Source of the DNA: Hymenopus coronatus
Lineage: Eukaryota > Arthropoda > Insecta > Mantodea > Hymenopodidae
Length of the DNA: 64,000 bases
Assembly (NCBI GenBank): GCA_030762935.1
Contig: CM060890.1
Location: forward strand, 69,740,265 to 69,804,264
Direction of reading: 5' to 3'
The position numbers and the translations under genes were made by a program. The notes under the pieces are model-generated. The model had not been told where the DNA came from, ran no database searches, and worked only from the letters and a program-made list of their open reading frames with translations. The first letter of the stretch is position 1. Each line of letters begins with the position of its first letter. Shown in pieces: positions 1-11,203 of this stretch.

Positions 1-1015
1 GGCGGATATAAAAGTGAGGTTTTATATAAGAGCTGAAGGGGTATGAAAGTGCATTATGTTGATAAAGAATAAGTTCATTTTACCAGGATATGAACATTTA
101 GATTCAATGGCATCTTTCAATTAGTCCAACACTGAAACGTAATACTCCTTGGTGTTGGTTTTGCCCTTCTGGATGTAGTTTGAGCGCAGCACCATGAGAA
201 TTCTGGAACACTTATCATGACTTATCCTGTAGCTAGAACCATCTTTTTTTTCTTTTTTTTTTTTTTTTTTGGTACGTTTTCACCTATTACAACCCTCTGT
301 TTGGAATGCTCATTCGTCTCTGGCGTGTATTGATCGATGTACTACTTGACCAAATTGTAAACTGCAGCATTTGCATGCAGCCCATCGATGTCTTTTACAA
401 TGTTAGCCAACTTTCTCACTTTCATTTGGTGATCCTTAAGACGGGGCTATTGATTTTTATCACAATCTTGCAAGAAATAGATGACGAGTCTTCGATTCAT
501 CAGCCCACGCTTTAACAGTCGAAACCGGAAGAAGTATTCTGCAATACTAAAATTACTGATTTTGCATTTATTTTTGGATTCCTACACCTCAAAACCAAGT
601 ACTTTATTAGAGCTTCAGTTTTATCCATGGTGTAGAAAACCCTTGTTTGTTCAGAGATTATCAGAAACAAATGACTGCACTTAGGGTCAAGCTTACAGCG
701 CACCGTGTCAAGTATGAGAGGTAACTACTAGTATTGTAACTTCGGAACCTTTATTACATCTACGAATAAGGACACCCTATTCCAACATGTGAATAAAATA
801 ACCAGTTTCTCTGCGCATAATTAATTAGGGAACATTTTGTCTCGGTTACATACATCTTCTCTGGGCTGTAGAGCATATGCAAGATATCTCGTGAAATTTG
901 GTGCACATTTATCTCTTATAAATTATAACAGTAAACAATTATAATCTAAAAACTAAAACTGAACTGGCACGTGTGACACAATAGTCTGAAGACGGGCCAA
1001 GTGCTACAGGTCTAT
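1..1015. other. No gene recognised; T-rich run inside
   Basis: AT-rich sequence with short open frames only, none resembling a known family. A nearly pure T run lies at about 243-271, which could be the A tail of an old retroposon inserted on the minus strand. I found no tRNA-like head near it. Confidence 0.5.
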
Positions 1016-1186
1016 CGCTGACCATTTACAGGCGTCATGAATAGGGTACAGGGGTGGAGATTGGGATGTGGTTAGCGCCCCGGGTCCCTTCCGGCCGGTT
1101 AATACCGCCACACAAGCTGGAGCCACTACTGTCCCCTTAAGGACCTCCTCAATTGGTCCTCCCAGGGACTTCACAAAGCTGCCAGT
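1016..1186 (-). mobile_element. tRNA-Gly-like SINE, 3' part, diverged
   Basis: Read on the minus strand, this matches the body of the SINE at 17194-17542. It shares the CCGGCCGGTTAATNC block, the GGAGCC...CTTAAGGA stretch and the CATGA...GGGTACAGG block in the same order. The tRNA-like head is missing and many substitutions separate it from the other copies, so it is an old, 5'-truncated insertion. Short frames across it are non-coding. Confidence 0.7.
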
Positions 1187-1191
1187 CCCCG

Positions 1192-1275
1192 TGGCCGCGA
1201 TCGCTAAAGTGCCTCGCTTTGGTGCTTCGTGGCGCATGGGATCATGAGTTTGAGTCCCACTTTGGGCATGGATGT
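1192..1275 (+). repeat. tRNA-like sequence, possible SINE head
   Basis: A GC-rich stretch ends in GAGTTTGAGTCCCAC, which fits a tRNA T-arm and Pol III B box. About 45 bases upstream, GGCCGCGATCGCTAAAGTG could be a degenerate A box. It does not fold into a clean cloverleaf, so it is not called as a tRNA gene. It sits head to head with the minus-strand SINE just before it. It may be a separate SINE family whose tail has decayed. Confidence 0.35.
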
Positions 1276-1379
1276 TTGTGTTTGTTAATGCGTGTCTGTA
1301 TATATAGAAGCAAATAGTAAATCATCTAGGCCAACAAAGGAAATGTAGGGAAACTGGAAAATACATGAAAAAGGAATAC

Positions 1380-1497
1380 AGCCGTGGGTCTCGAAACATA
1401 TTTCCGGCGAAACCTCAATGTTGCACTTTTGGGTGGAATAAAATACTTTTTTTATCCACTATGTACAATTTACATACGGAGTAGAGAAAGTAATAAA
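1380..1497 (-). repeat. R900 repeat fragment, A end only
   Basis: The block GGGTCTCGAAACATATTTCC, then GGCGAAACCTC, GGGTGGAATA and the terminal GTAGAGAAAGT matches the A end of the R900 family described at 10339. Only about 118 bases remain. Confidence 0.75.
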
Positions 1498-2675
1498 ATA
1501 ATTTGTACTCAATGGTTTTTACACAGTGAGAATTCTTTCTGAATATTTTGAGAAATATATTGGAATATTCCTTACAACATAATTTTGTTTTTTCATTTTT
1601 TTATTACTGAGTCATATTCTTCACAGAAATGTACGATCACGTATAATTACACACATCTGTGAACATGAGTATTTCTGAAAACATATTCATGTACGTATTA
1701 TAATGAAATACCTCCAAATGTTTATTATGAGGAGATTTAAGCAGAAAAAAGATGTCCTTAATTTTAAGTAAGAAACTGAAGGAAACGCTATAAGTAATCT
1801 TGTCTTGATTGCTAAAGCTTTTGTAGTATAAGCTAAATTTTTGGAACTACGTAATATAAGTTTCAAGGGCTCTTAACTAACCTTTCTGGTTTCCATGAAG
1901 GGTGCTTTTGTCATTTTATTGTTCTAATTTCGATTTATTTGAGTTATATTAATAGCATTAAAGAGAAATGGAAAATAGTTTACACAGCAAATCATACAGA
2001 GAAATTAAGACATATTTGCTATAAAGAATTATTGAAGTATTTAGAGAAATGTTTGGTGTATGGTCTATTAGAGGATTAGTTAAGGGAAATTAAAGAATGC
2101 AAGCATGAAAGTAAAATATGTTCCCATTTATAGTTCTATTCTAAATTTTACGAAATAGCTGAGTGTTATTTCCATTATACCTGAAAATTTATAGTAAGCA
2201 CAAAAAAGTTGTTCTTCACTTTTTAAATAAAGAAACACATATTTAAAACTATATTAATCATTCAAAATATTCCATGTTCCTGAAATATAATAACAGAGAA
2301 GCACAAAAGGGATTCAAAGTGCGTTCAATCCTAATATTTAACTGGTCTATTTGTATTGCTCTGACTGCAAAAACGATTTTACAATAACATTTAAAAAAGA
2401 AAATCGATTTAAATAAACTAATGGAGCATAAAATAATGTGTATCATGAATTCTCAAACTTAATAAGCTCTCATTTCTTATTTGTAGAGTATTGTATCTGT
2501 AATATTTTGAGTTTTATAGCATTTACATATTACATAATGTTAAAATTATTTTAGTCAAATATAGTTCTGATTTGATGTTTCTAAATAAATATATAAGCCT
2601 TAGTTCCGCGATAAAATATTAACGATGTTGAACAGATATATTCTGTTTTCTACATGATTTAAGCTAATTCATAAG
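1498..2675. other. No feature recognised
   Basis: Very AT-rich, about 1.2 kb. The only open frame of note (2258-2446, minus) has no recognisable motif and is no longer than expected by chance in such composition. Confidence 0.4.
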
Positions 2676-3055
2676 CTGAAGTGGTGGAGTCAGATTAAAA
2701 AATCCAATGCAATAGCCGGGATTTGAACCAAGAACCTCCCCCAGTTGTTCTGACCACTGAGTTACCTTGTTAACTTGCCGGCATGTCATTAAATTCTCCA
2801 ACTGACTCGCGATTTTCCCGGTAAACCATAGGGAGAGTTCAGATTATTTTGAAATGTAATACCTACTCAATGGCGACATACACATTCCTTTAGTACTTAA
2901 GTGCCGGGCGTTATAGTTAAACTATTAGGCCACTCAATGTGAATTAATTGTTTCTTTCAATACAGCAGTGTATGGGACAGTAGATTCCTTTGAATTATTC
3001 AGTGTGACTCTACCTCTCCAAATTCTGTCCTACAGACGGCTGGTGTGAAAGAAAC
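2676..3055 (-). repeat. tRNA-dyad element, degraded copy
   Basis: The left part read on the minus strand holds a tRNA-like arm with B box GGTTCAAATCCCGGC. The A-box side is decayed. The centre matches that of the copy at 24691-25064 but inverted. The right end has GACTCTACCTCTCCAAATTC followed by ACGGCTGGTGTGAAAGAAAC, the outer end seen in the other copies. The second tRNA arm appears largely deleted. Confidence 0.65.
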
Positions 3056-3931
3056 AGTTCATTTATATTGAAAAGATCAAGGCTGGGGAGAGTTTCGTCA
3101 AGAAATATCTTGGATTTTAGTTAAGAAAAGTGTTTCCTTTTGTTTGCCCCTAATTAGGTGTTTGTATCCCTTTGTTTGTCTTTGAAATAACTATAGGATT
3201 CAAAACGTACTTGAACAGTAAGTAAATTACCGAAATGAACGCTACAATGTGTCTACAAGAGTGAGTTTATATATACTATCAGCAAAAAATAGATAAAACG
3301 CAATATTTACTGAATTCAAAATACGCAAACTGTTCAAATTACGCGAGTAAATTCAATTTTTATCTCATTTATACTCTATTTTAAAAGTAATTGTTACATT
3401 ATGCATTGCGTTAGATGAATCTATATGCCACCTTTAAAATTTAGACTGTATAATTGAGTTTAACTTTGATAGATCACGATTTTTTATAATCGTTGGCGTC
3501 TACAGCGTATCTTATGATTTAGCTTTTAATTTAAGCATTAAATAAATATACACGGCTAAAGCAAAAGATACCAAAATTCGACAAAAAATAGAACCGCTAT
3601 ATCTGGATTAAAGTATATGCTAACAGTTAGACCACAGAGACTCAGGTTTTATACTGAAATTTAACGCAGGGGTATTGGTGTGGTAGCTGTGCTGTTTGCC
3701 TCTGCGAGCGACGTTATGATTACATTTACAGCGACGGCATATACACAAGAACGGCTGAAGCGGTTGCCGTCGCATTTGTTGCTTGGTAACAAAAGTGCAA
3801 ACAACCATGATATAGATTTATTGCAGTTATTTCTCTATATGTATGACAAGTGTTTGGATCGGGAATTTCAAACTTTGGGCGTCAGCTAGGTTAAAACTAA
3901 TAACTGGGTCATAAATATCAGAGAAACAAGA
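3056..3931. other. No feature recognised
   Basis: AT-rich with two overlapping short opposite-strand frames near 3620-3889. Neither resembles a known protein, and an overlapping pair like this suggests chance. Confidence 0.35.
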
Positions 3932-4972
3932 ACAGCGTTGCCCAATCTTTTATCAACTTACGGCTCACGCAAATTGTTCTTTGAACTCACGCAAAATAGT
4001 CATTGATCCTATACATTATTGTCAATTGACAATAATTGTTCTTTATAGACTTATCTTGCACAAGTAATGAATAACATAATTAAAAAATAAAAGATAATAG
4101 CAATATAAATAATTTAATGTCAATTAACTAAACAAGGAATTTTAACTTCGTATTGGAAAGAAAACATTATTAGGGATCCTCATTTATCTTCATTTCTATT
4201 TTCTCCAATATCCTATATAATAAATTTATAGATCTATATCCAAATATCTTTACTATAAATAGCCATATAGTGATGCAAAATATCACAATGTAGTGTGAAT
4301 CAATATTGGTATTTGTTTATATGGGTAAAATGGTTGCAATTTGTCAATAATTCAAACAAGTTGCCGCAAGAAACAAAATGAATGTGAAGCTGGGTGTGCT
4401 TTCCAATTTTTTTTTTATTTGTGGCTGAATAACTTATAAACATACTCTCATACCGTCTTCGGAATTAACAGTAGTGATCCATTCTTATACTTCTATTTCT
4501 AATCTACATCATTTTCATTCTTTAAGAACAACGACATTATTATTGGACAACCCAGCACATAAAGTATTAACATTAGTTTACATACCAATATGTAAGTGAC
4601 AGTGTTCATAATACAGCAATTGCTTTGTCTAATTATCAAAGTACTGCTCATTTAAAACAGTATAAATACAGATTTATGTATTGAGTAAATGAAAAACATA
4701 CTTTAATTTACATTTACAACATATTTTAGGAAAACAACATTGTTGAATTGTATGCACCTGGACACATCCGAAATGAATTTCGTATTGGAGAATAGTAACT
4801 GCAACAATAACAAACAATGAGGAAATGATAAGGGGATAGCATAAATCAAGTTACTCATATATTAAGGACTTACATCGTAAATTAATGATTCATAGTTTCA
4901 TTTTAATTTTCTCGCGGCACATCAGAAGCTTTTTTGCGGCACATTAACGCCCCAGGGCTTTAAAATGTTTCT
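3932..4972 (+). mobile_element. Possible non-autonomous hAT-like remnant
   Basis: The left edge reads CAGCGTTGCCCAATCTTTTA, then GGCTCACGC. The right edge has CTCGCGGCACATCAGAAGC and TTTTTTGCGGCACATTAACG. This CAG-start plus repeated 'cggctcac' or 'gcggcacat' layout is common at hAT ends. No transposase coding remains between them. I could not find the 8-bp target duplication, and the two edges match only loosely, so this is a tentative call. Confidence 0.3.
4015..4036. repeat. Perfect 22-bp palindrome
   Basis: The sequence is centred on GTCAATTGAC with ATTATT and AATAAT outside, each half being the exact reverse complement of the other. It lies inside the possible hAT-like remnant and may be no more than AT-rich chance. 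Confidence 0.6.
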
Positions 4973-6193
4973 AGAATATGAAAATAGAAAAGAATGTTTT
5001 ATTCAAATACAAAAGTCCGTGTCCCTTAAGATTATTGTTTTTAAAGAAACCCTTTTAAACGCTTTAGATAATGTTCACATTCCATTCATTGTAATAAATA
5101 AGACTCTTCTGTTTTATTTGTTCTAGAAATGTATTTAAGTGTGCCGAAATATTTTGCCTTCAATGTAGTGATTAATCGTGTATTCATAATCTGCAGAGTT
5201 ACTACGTACTAACCAAACTAAGTAAACGTTCCTATTCAAATACCACAAATTTTCTAGGTTTATTCATCTTGTAACTAATCTATAGTGCTGTGATCATCGT
5301 CTCGACGCAATGCCAAATCTGTTAAGAGACGGATTCATGTACGGGGAGGTCCACATTAAAATCCCAATTAGAATATCAAAATCCTAAAAGGTGCTACGAT
5401 CGGTCAGAAAATATAATAGGAAATTAAACGTTATGGTGATTTGTATTTATTTATACGTACTATTAATTCAGTTTTTTTTTTTAATCTTCAAGATTGACAA
5501 AAGGTGGGGAGGAAATTAAGCTTTAGGCTGGAAGTCCAAACGGTTTCGTTTCATTCCATTTATTACCAGTTTCCAAAGCACATAGTCTCATTAAGAAAGG
5601 CCATCAGCAAATCACGAATTAGGCTACTAGTATCGTTTTGCCCTCACTAGAGCTGTTCTGTTTAACGAAGTCTCGCTAGTCCAGTATTTCGCTCTTTAAG
5701 CACACTGAAAGGTTTCTTCATAAATGCTTCCACATTAACATTCCTAATTTATCTTTTGATTTCTATTAAACCCTACATATTGTATTAGAAAATAAGTAGC
5801 TACAGATTCATTCATTTTTATTCTAAAGCTTCTAATCCTTGTGTTTGTGTTTGAGTTTTGTTATAAAAGACTGCCAAATAAAATAATGCTGGGAGAGCTA
5901 TTTCACTTCTAAAAATGTTAATTGTGTTTTCCGTGGCTTGTTTCCTAATCACTGTATAGTTCTTCCACATATATTTGTGTGTTTACAATTTTCTATAAAT
6001 GCCAGGACTGACTAACAAAGACTGAGACTGATTTTATCCTGTAGTTTCCGTGATAGTTTCGTATCTGTAACTTAAATATTTAAAAAGAGCGGGTTTTTAT
6101 GTATAATGTCCGTAGGCAGCAGCACTCTCTAATCGGTATGTTGGTAGTAATGCTCTATTTTGTAGACCCTACGTGCGTTTTGCATACCAGACA
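4973..6193. other. No gene; left end of the next mariner not found
   Basis: AT-rich. I looked in the last few hundred bases for the partner of the mariner terminal repeat ending at 7305 and did not find it, so that element is truncated or its left end has decayed. Confidence 0.4.
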
Positions 6194-7259
6194 GTGGAGG
6201 TGACGCGAGAGCAGCAGTACAAGGCAATCAAATTCTGTTTTCGTTTAGACCAATCAGCCACCGAAACTTATGAAAAACTGAAGCAAGCGTACAGTGAAGA
6301 TGCACTACCTCGTGCTACAGTGTTTAGGTAGTTCAAAGACTTCAAAGAAGGCCGACTTGTCACTGCTAAACAAGGTGGGCCTGGTGTTTCGGCTTCTGCT
6401 GTGACTGAAGTAAACATCAACACAGCTGCTGTGATTGTTCGAGAGGATCGGCGTATAACATTACGTAACCTCAGTGAAGTGTTTAGAATTTCATATGGCA
6501 GTGTGTTTACAATTATGTACGACTATCTCCATATGACCCGAGTTTGTGCTCTTTGGGTGCCACGTCTCTTGACTCCCGAACAAAAGGCTGTGCGAATGGA
6601 GACAAGCCGTGAGGTGCTGCGTCTCTTTGCTGATGGAGAGGATAAAATTTTTAAATCGATTATCACCGGTAATGAGTTATGGCAGCATCATTATGATCCT
6701 GAAGGAAAACAAGTGTGGAAATTGCCAGGTTCTCCAACACCAAAAAACGGCACAAATTGTTCCATCTCAGGGAAAATGATGATCACATTTTTTGATCGTA
6801 ATGGAATGATTTACCAGCATGCAGTTGCCCCTTACACTACTGATTCAGCAGCATACTACACGTCAGTATTGGCTACACTGAGGAAGCACATTGCAAAGAA
6901 ACGGCCAGAGCTTTCTCGGACTGGGTGGTGGCTTCATCTTTACAATGCATGGCCTCATTTCACAAATCAAGTCATGCAGTTTCTGGCTCGATTCAGCACT
7001 ACCTGTATACCACATCCATATTATAGCCGCGATCTTGCACCCTGAGCCTTTTTTTATTCCCATAATTAAAGGCAAAGCTTAGGGGTATTCGATTTGAGAA
7101 CTCTGAAGCAGTGCTCAAGAAAAGTGAGGCGACTCTCAAGGACCTGACAAAAAATGGTCTGCATCACGTGTTCAAGGACTGGCAGAGACGCTATAAAAAT
7201 GCATTGAAGTAGGAGGGGATTACTTTGAAAAAGATCATGTAAACATTGAATTGGAGTAA
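6194..7259 (+). pseudogene. Mariner (DD34D) transposase, dead copy
   Basis: This is a cut-and-paste transposase of the Tc1/mariner superfamily, acting in the nucleus on its own terminal repeats. One frame runs from 6194, with the N-terminal helix-turn-helix region before 6400, then the linker motif WVPRLLTPEQKA, then the catalytic domain with FFDRNGMIYQHAV and RKHIAKKRPEL. Damage is clear. A TAG at 6329-6331 replaces a tryptophan codon. The first catalytic Asp of the usual GDESW-type motif is Asn (GNELW), followed by a small deletion. The second, in the usual HDNA motif, is Tyr (LYNAW). The third survives in SRDLAP. A TGA at 7043-7045 then cuts the frame. Past it the reading continues only after a shift, with recognisable family sequence down to TAA at 7257-7259. 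Length with breaks is about 350 residues, normal for mariner. Confidence 0.93.
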
Positions 7260-7265
7260 TAAACA

Positions 7266-7305
7266 TCTGTGAAAAAAATCAGTCTGTTTTGTTGATCAGC
7301 CCTCG
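7266..7305 (-). repeat. Right terminal inverted repeat of the mariner copy
   Basis: Read on the minus strand it begins CGAGGGCTGATCAACAAAAC, a mariner-type end. It is followed outward by TA at 7306-7307, the expected target dinucleotide. The left partner was not found. Confidence 0.7.
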
Positions 7306-7307
7306 TA

Positions 7308-8708
7308 TGCAATTATTTTTCTGTATCTCGTTTTACTATATAAATAGATTTGCTTCCTAAATATTTACAACTTCTAATTCATCAATAATTTCCGAGTCAC
7401 TGTATAAACATCATTGTTTTCATTTAGTATGCAACGAAACGTTACGGTTGAAACGAATTCAATGATGTACTGTTCACTTAAAATACGTTTCGTAATGAAA
7501 TATCAAAAAGAAGTTCCTTTTAAAATATCCTCAATAGTGGTGAGATTATTAAACACATTTGAGCTGCTATCTATACTTGTTCTTATAATAAGTAGATAGT
7601 GTCGAAATTGATTTTATAAAAAGTAAACACAATCCAAAGTGATGCCAACATAAAGAAGTACTTCGTTGTTTTGCTTAGTAATATCCTAGATTTTTATTGA
7701 AAGTCTTAATAGTGAAAAAAAAAATCCTGCATATCAGTTTAACGCTTTCAGTCGTGATATTGCTTAGTTTTATTAATAATTCAGGGATTCTTGTATAAAT
7801 TTGTTGTATATGCTGTATACATTTGTGTTGTACTATATCTTAATTGCATGATACGACTCCTATTTTATACTGACAAACGTTTAGTTACACATTTGTAGAG
7901 GTAGCTTAATATGAAATTAACATGTTTCTGTTTATATGTATCTAGCTTATGAACCTGGCAGTTTTGCGGCACTAATTTAAAGAACAATATCCAACTAAGC
8001 CCTATATTTCTTTTTTTTTAATTCAATTAAAAATGCATCTAAAATATTGGATTCTTAAATAAGATGTTAAAAATGTGATATTAGTAATAGTAGTATTATA
8101 AAGGAGATGTTGGATATAATAGATTTTCCTACGTGTAGAATTGATTGCGTGTCAGATTGTAGGCAGACTGCGGGTCGGATTGTTGATTCTAAGTTAAGAG
8201 CAACCAATATGGGTGAAAACTACGGTAGTGCAAGTTTTTCTGAAGTTATGGGATAGCTTATATTTGCTAAATGCCAGAACTCGATAGTATCAACATATCT
8301 TAAGTCTTAACTTTACACCCTGTTCAGCGATCCAAATACAAATTTGGTGATGCGAGCAATGTAAACTCTAGTCTTATAAATCCTTCAGTTTATCATTTTT
8401 GGTTGAAAGTCCATAATATCTGCCATGTTGTACATAAATTGACAAAAACTTCCCTGTGATATTAATATTAAATCACTGTAATGTGAGACAAGAAAGGTGA
8501 AAGAATTGGAAGACTTGGTTTAGTGAGTTCAAGAATCTCCGTAAACAATATACGTGGATGGTTTAAGTTTGGTTAATTTCCATGAAAGAATGGAACATGT
8601 TTTTGTGGCTGGTTTTATGGTTGATAACCTTGATTATTGAAAGTCGCATGGCTTCAACAACGTATAGTTCATTGTTAACAGCTTTCTGAATTGTCACTGT
8701 GATTGAAA
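7308..8708. other. No gene recognised
   Basis: AT-rich spacer between two mariner copies. The last 100-200 bases probably include the decayed 5' untranslated part of the next element, but no terminal repeat could be pinned down. Confidence 0.4.
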
Positions 8709-9650
8709 ATGAAGAAAACCGAGTTGTTACTCAACGTTTTCATTTGAAGGTTCGACAGCTGCACAAATCAAAACAAAATTGAAGTTCACACAAAGTCTGC
8801 AACATAATTAAAGACCATTTACTTTTGGATAAATGCAGTTAAACGTGCTCCAATTGAGAACACCACCCAGGAAACTATTAACAAAGTCCATGCAAGACTG
8901 CCAAATAAAAGCTCGAGAGATTTGTGAGATCGTAAACACCTCAACGAGCAAGTGCATAATATCCTGCACGCTGAATTTGCTATGAAAAATATGTGTACCT
9001 CAATTTCTCGCAGTCGACCAAAAGTGCATCTTGAACATTTTAAGACAACGTCAATGTTTAATTGGAATCCGCAACTGTTTTTGTTCCAATATTTTACTGT
9101 TGATGATATGAGTCTACCATTACACACCAGAGCTGACTCGGCGGTCAAAACGATGAATATCGTCGAGTGAAAAAGCACTGAAGAAGGGAAAGGCCATTTT
9201 GTCAGCTGGTAAGATGACTACTATGTGGGGGGGGGGAGCGGAATTCCCATGGAAATATTCCTGGTAAAAGCAAGAACCATAACTGAACCCTATTACGCTT
9301 CAATGTTGGATGTTTGAAACCGTATTAGCTGAAAAAGCTCAAGATTGGCACACAAGAGCTGTTCTTTCACCAGGATAATGTACTGTCCCATACATCAGCA
9401 ATAACTATGTTGCTTTGAATTGGTACCTCATCCACTCTATTCACCAGCAAATGATTACTTCCTATTCTCTAGCTTGATTCTTTGGCTTGCTGTGGAGAAA
9501 CGTTCATAAAATGAAGTGATAGTCGCAGTCAACGAGTATTTTGCAAAGTTTTGATATTTTGTCCCATTGGATGAAGAAACTGGATCAAGTGTATGTCCCT
9601 TAAAGGAGACTTTGTCGAGAAGAAAGTTGAGTTGTTTACGAAATAATAGT
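8709..9650 (+). pseudogene. Second mariner-family transposase, heavily decayed
   Basis: An ATG at 8709 opens a frame recalling mariner N-termini (helix-turn-helix with AAQIKTKL-like residues). Family sequence then continues across several frames: VHNILHAEFAMK at about 8940, a first catalytic Asp in FTVDDM, FHQDNVLSHTS with the second Asp at about 9364, and YSPANDYFLF at about 9440. In that last motif two or three residues, including the third catalytic Asp, are deleted. The C-terminus (CMSLKGDFVEKK) is near 9590-9625. A ten-G run at 9227-9236 marks one disruption. It differs clearly from the copy at 6194, so it is a separate mariner lineage. Confidence 0.85.
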
Positions 9651-10338
9651 CGTTCTTGCTTTTTGCCTATCAAACCACTTTCGTAACTCTCTTTGTACAG
9701 CTTTTGTTTACATTATTTAAAGTATATAAATAACATGTCATAATCTTAAGCATCACAACGTAACTAGTGATCAAGTCATCAGTTTATTGAAAAATCAAAA
9801 TGGTAACCAGTAGCTCGAAAGCATTTAATGTTTTATTTTATGTGATTTAATTCACTGAATGCCAACATACTTTTGCTTAATATTTTTAGTTAATCAACTA
9901 GAACCTGCTTTGCGAATAGGGCACGATAACCAAACTCGGCAGTTAAAAGGATTTTCTTCTTAGTTTGATTATAGAAAAGGGGTATATGTTAGCACTACTA
10001 CCCGTAAACCTATTATTTGCGGTAGATTTAATTGCATTTACCAACATCTGTTTAAATGTTATTTCATTTGAAATCCTGTACTTACTGCTAGTAATTGGTG
10101 GTATTTACCAAACAAGTGGTCTTGCCCTTGTTTTCGTTAACATAATCGCAAGCTTACAATGATGCATTTAGGAAGGTGCAATTAACCGTAGATATGTTTT
10201 GCTTCTGCTGATGTAGGTAAAATGTTATGGATATAAATTATCGGGAAGAATAATAGGTTACAACATATTTCAAATATCATCGGTTGAAAAGAAGTAAGAA
10301 ACACTTAGCCGAAATAATGTGTGTATTACGGAAGTTAA
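9651..10338. other. No gene recognised
   Basis: AT-rich. A 65-codon frame at 9965-10162 is strongly hydrophobic, but it has no recognisable family motif and no clear splice context, so I do not call it. Confidence 0.35.
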
Positions 10339-11203
10339 TTTTACATTTCTCTACACGTACTATGTACATAGTGCATAGAGAAGGTATTGCACTCCACCAA
10401 AAATTCGATCCCGAGATTTCGCCGGAAATATACGTTTTAGGGTACCCTGTATCCCAAAAAAAAGTATTTTCGGAAAATTGTTCAAGTGTCTGCGTCCGTG
10501 TGTCTATGAACCCGATAACTCAAAAACGAAAAGTCGGTAAAATACCAAACCTGGTATTTATGTTTAGTATCCTTCAGGGATACGACATTAAGATTTTGAG
10601 AAAAATCCCCCAACCCAAACTACCTTTTACATGGAACTTTTTTCGAAAGTTTTTATTTTCTTAAAAATGGCTCTAAAGTTTTGATTAAAATACCGCCAAT
10701 TAAAGATATTTACTTGATGAATAAAATGTATATCTTGAATTTTCTGGGAATAGCGTCTGAAGACTACTTTATTCTTCGATGAATTTTACGGAATTTTGCA
10801 TAACTGCTAAATGGTAAGAGATGGCTAAGAACTTGTCACACAAAAAATGTAGATCACATTAAAACACAATTTATTTATATATATTTTTCTTGGAGATGGT
10901 CGTTTTTGTGATATTTCTTGTTTTTGGTTTCACCTTTAAAACATACTTTTCACATACATGAATTTGTCATTTCCTGTCCATACAAAAAAAAAAGAACTTC
11001 AGTCACATACCAACCAGCTTTTGACTATCACTTTAACCTATTGTGCTCCCTTAATTCGCTTCTACTTATAAGGAAAGGAGTAATAATATTTATGCTAATT
11101 TGTTCTCGATGAGCGTGAAGTAAACAGAGACATAGGCGTCTTAACAATAATTTGTTGCAGAAATGTAGAGAAAGTCATGTAAATGAAACACATCAGATTT
11201 TTG
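10339..11203 (+). repeat. R900 repeat, full-length copy
   Basis: This is the reference copy of an interspersed repeat found about 13 times in the window. The A end opens with TTTCTCTACACGTACTATGT followed by ACATAGTGCATAGAGAAG, a near-palindrome that could form a terminal hairpin. Next come AAAAATTCGATCCCGAGATT, a GT-rich stretch, CTCAAAAACGAAAAGTCGG, the inverted repeat AATACCAAAC.TTGGTATT (imperfect here), and AATTTTCTGGGAATAGCGTC. The B end has GTAGAGAAAGTCATG and ends near ACACATCAGATTTTT. The A end of better copies carries ACTTTCTCTAC, the inverse of the B-end GTAGAGAAAGT. No transposase is visible. The 126-codon frame at 10284-10664 crosses its edge and is not credible as a gene. Confidence 0.85.

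Noticed and set aside
3932..4972. Definite hAT transposon
   Set aside because: The edges resemble hAT ends, but no 8-bp target duplication or transposase was found, so it is kept only as a low-confidence call.
9965..10162. Hydrophobic 65-codon frame
   Set aside because: AT-rich DNA encodes Leu/Ile/Phe-rich chance frames; no motif, no splice support, no relative recognised.
10284..10664. 126-codon plus-strand open frame
   Set aside because: It starts outside and runs into the R900 repeat. Its product is low-complexity translation of repeat DNA, and sister copies have stops or shifts in this part.
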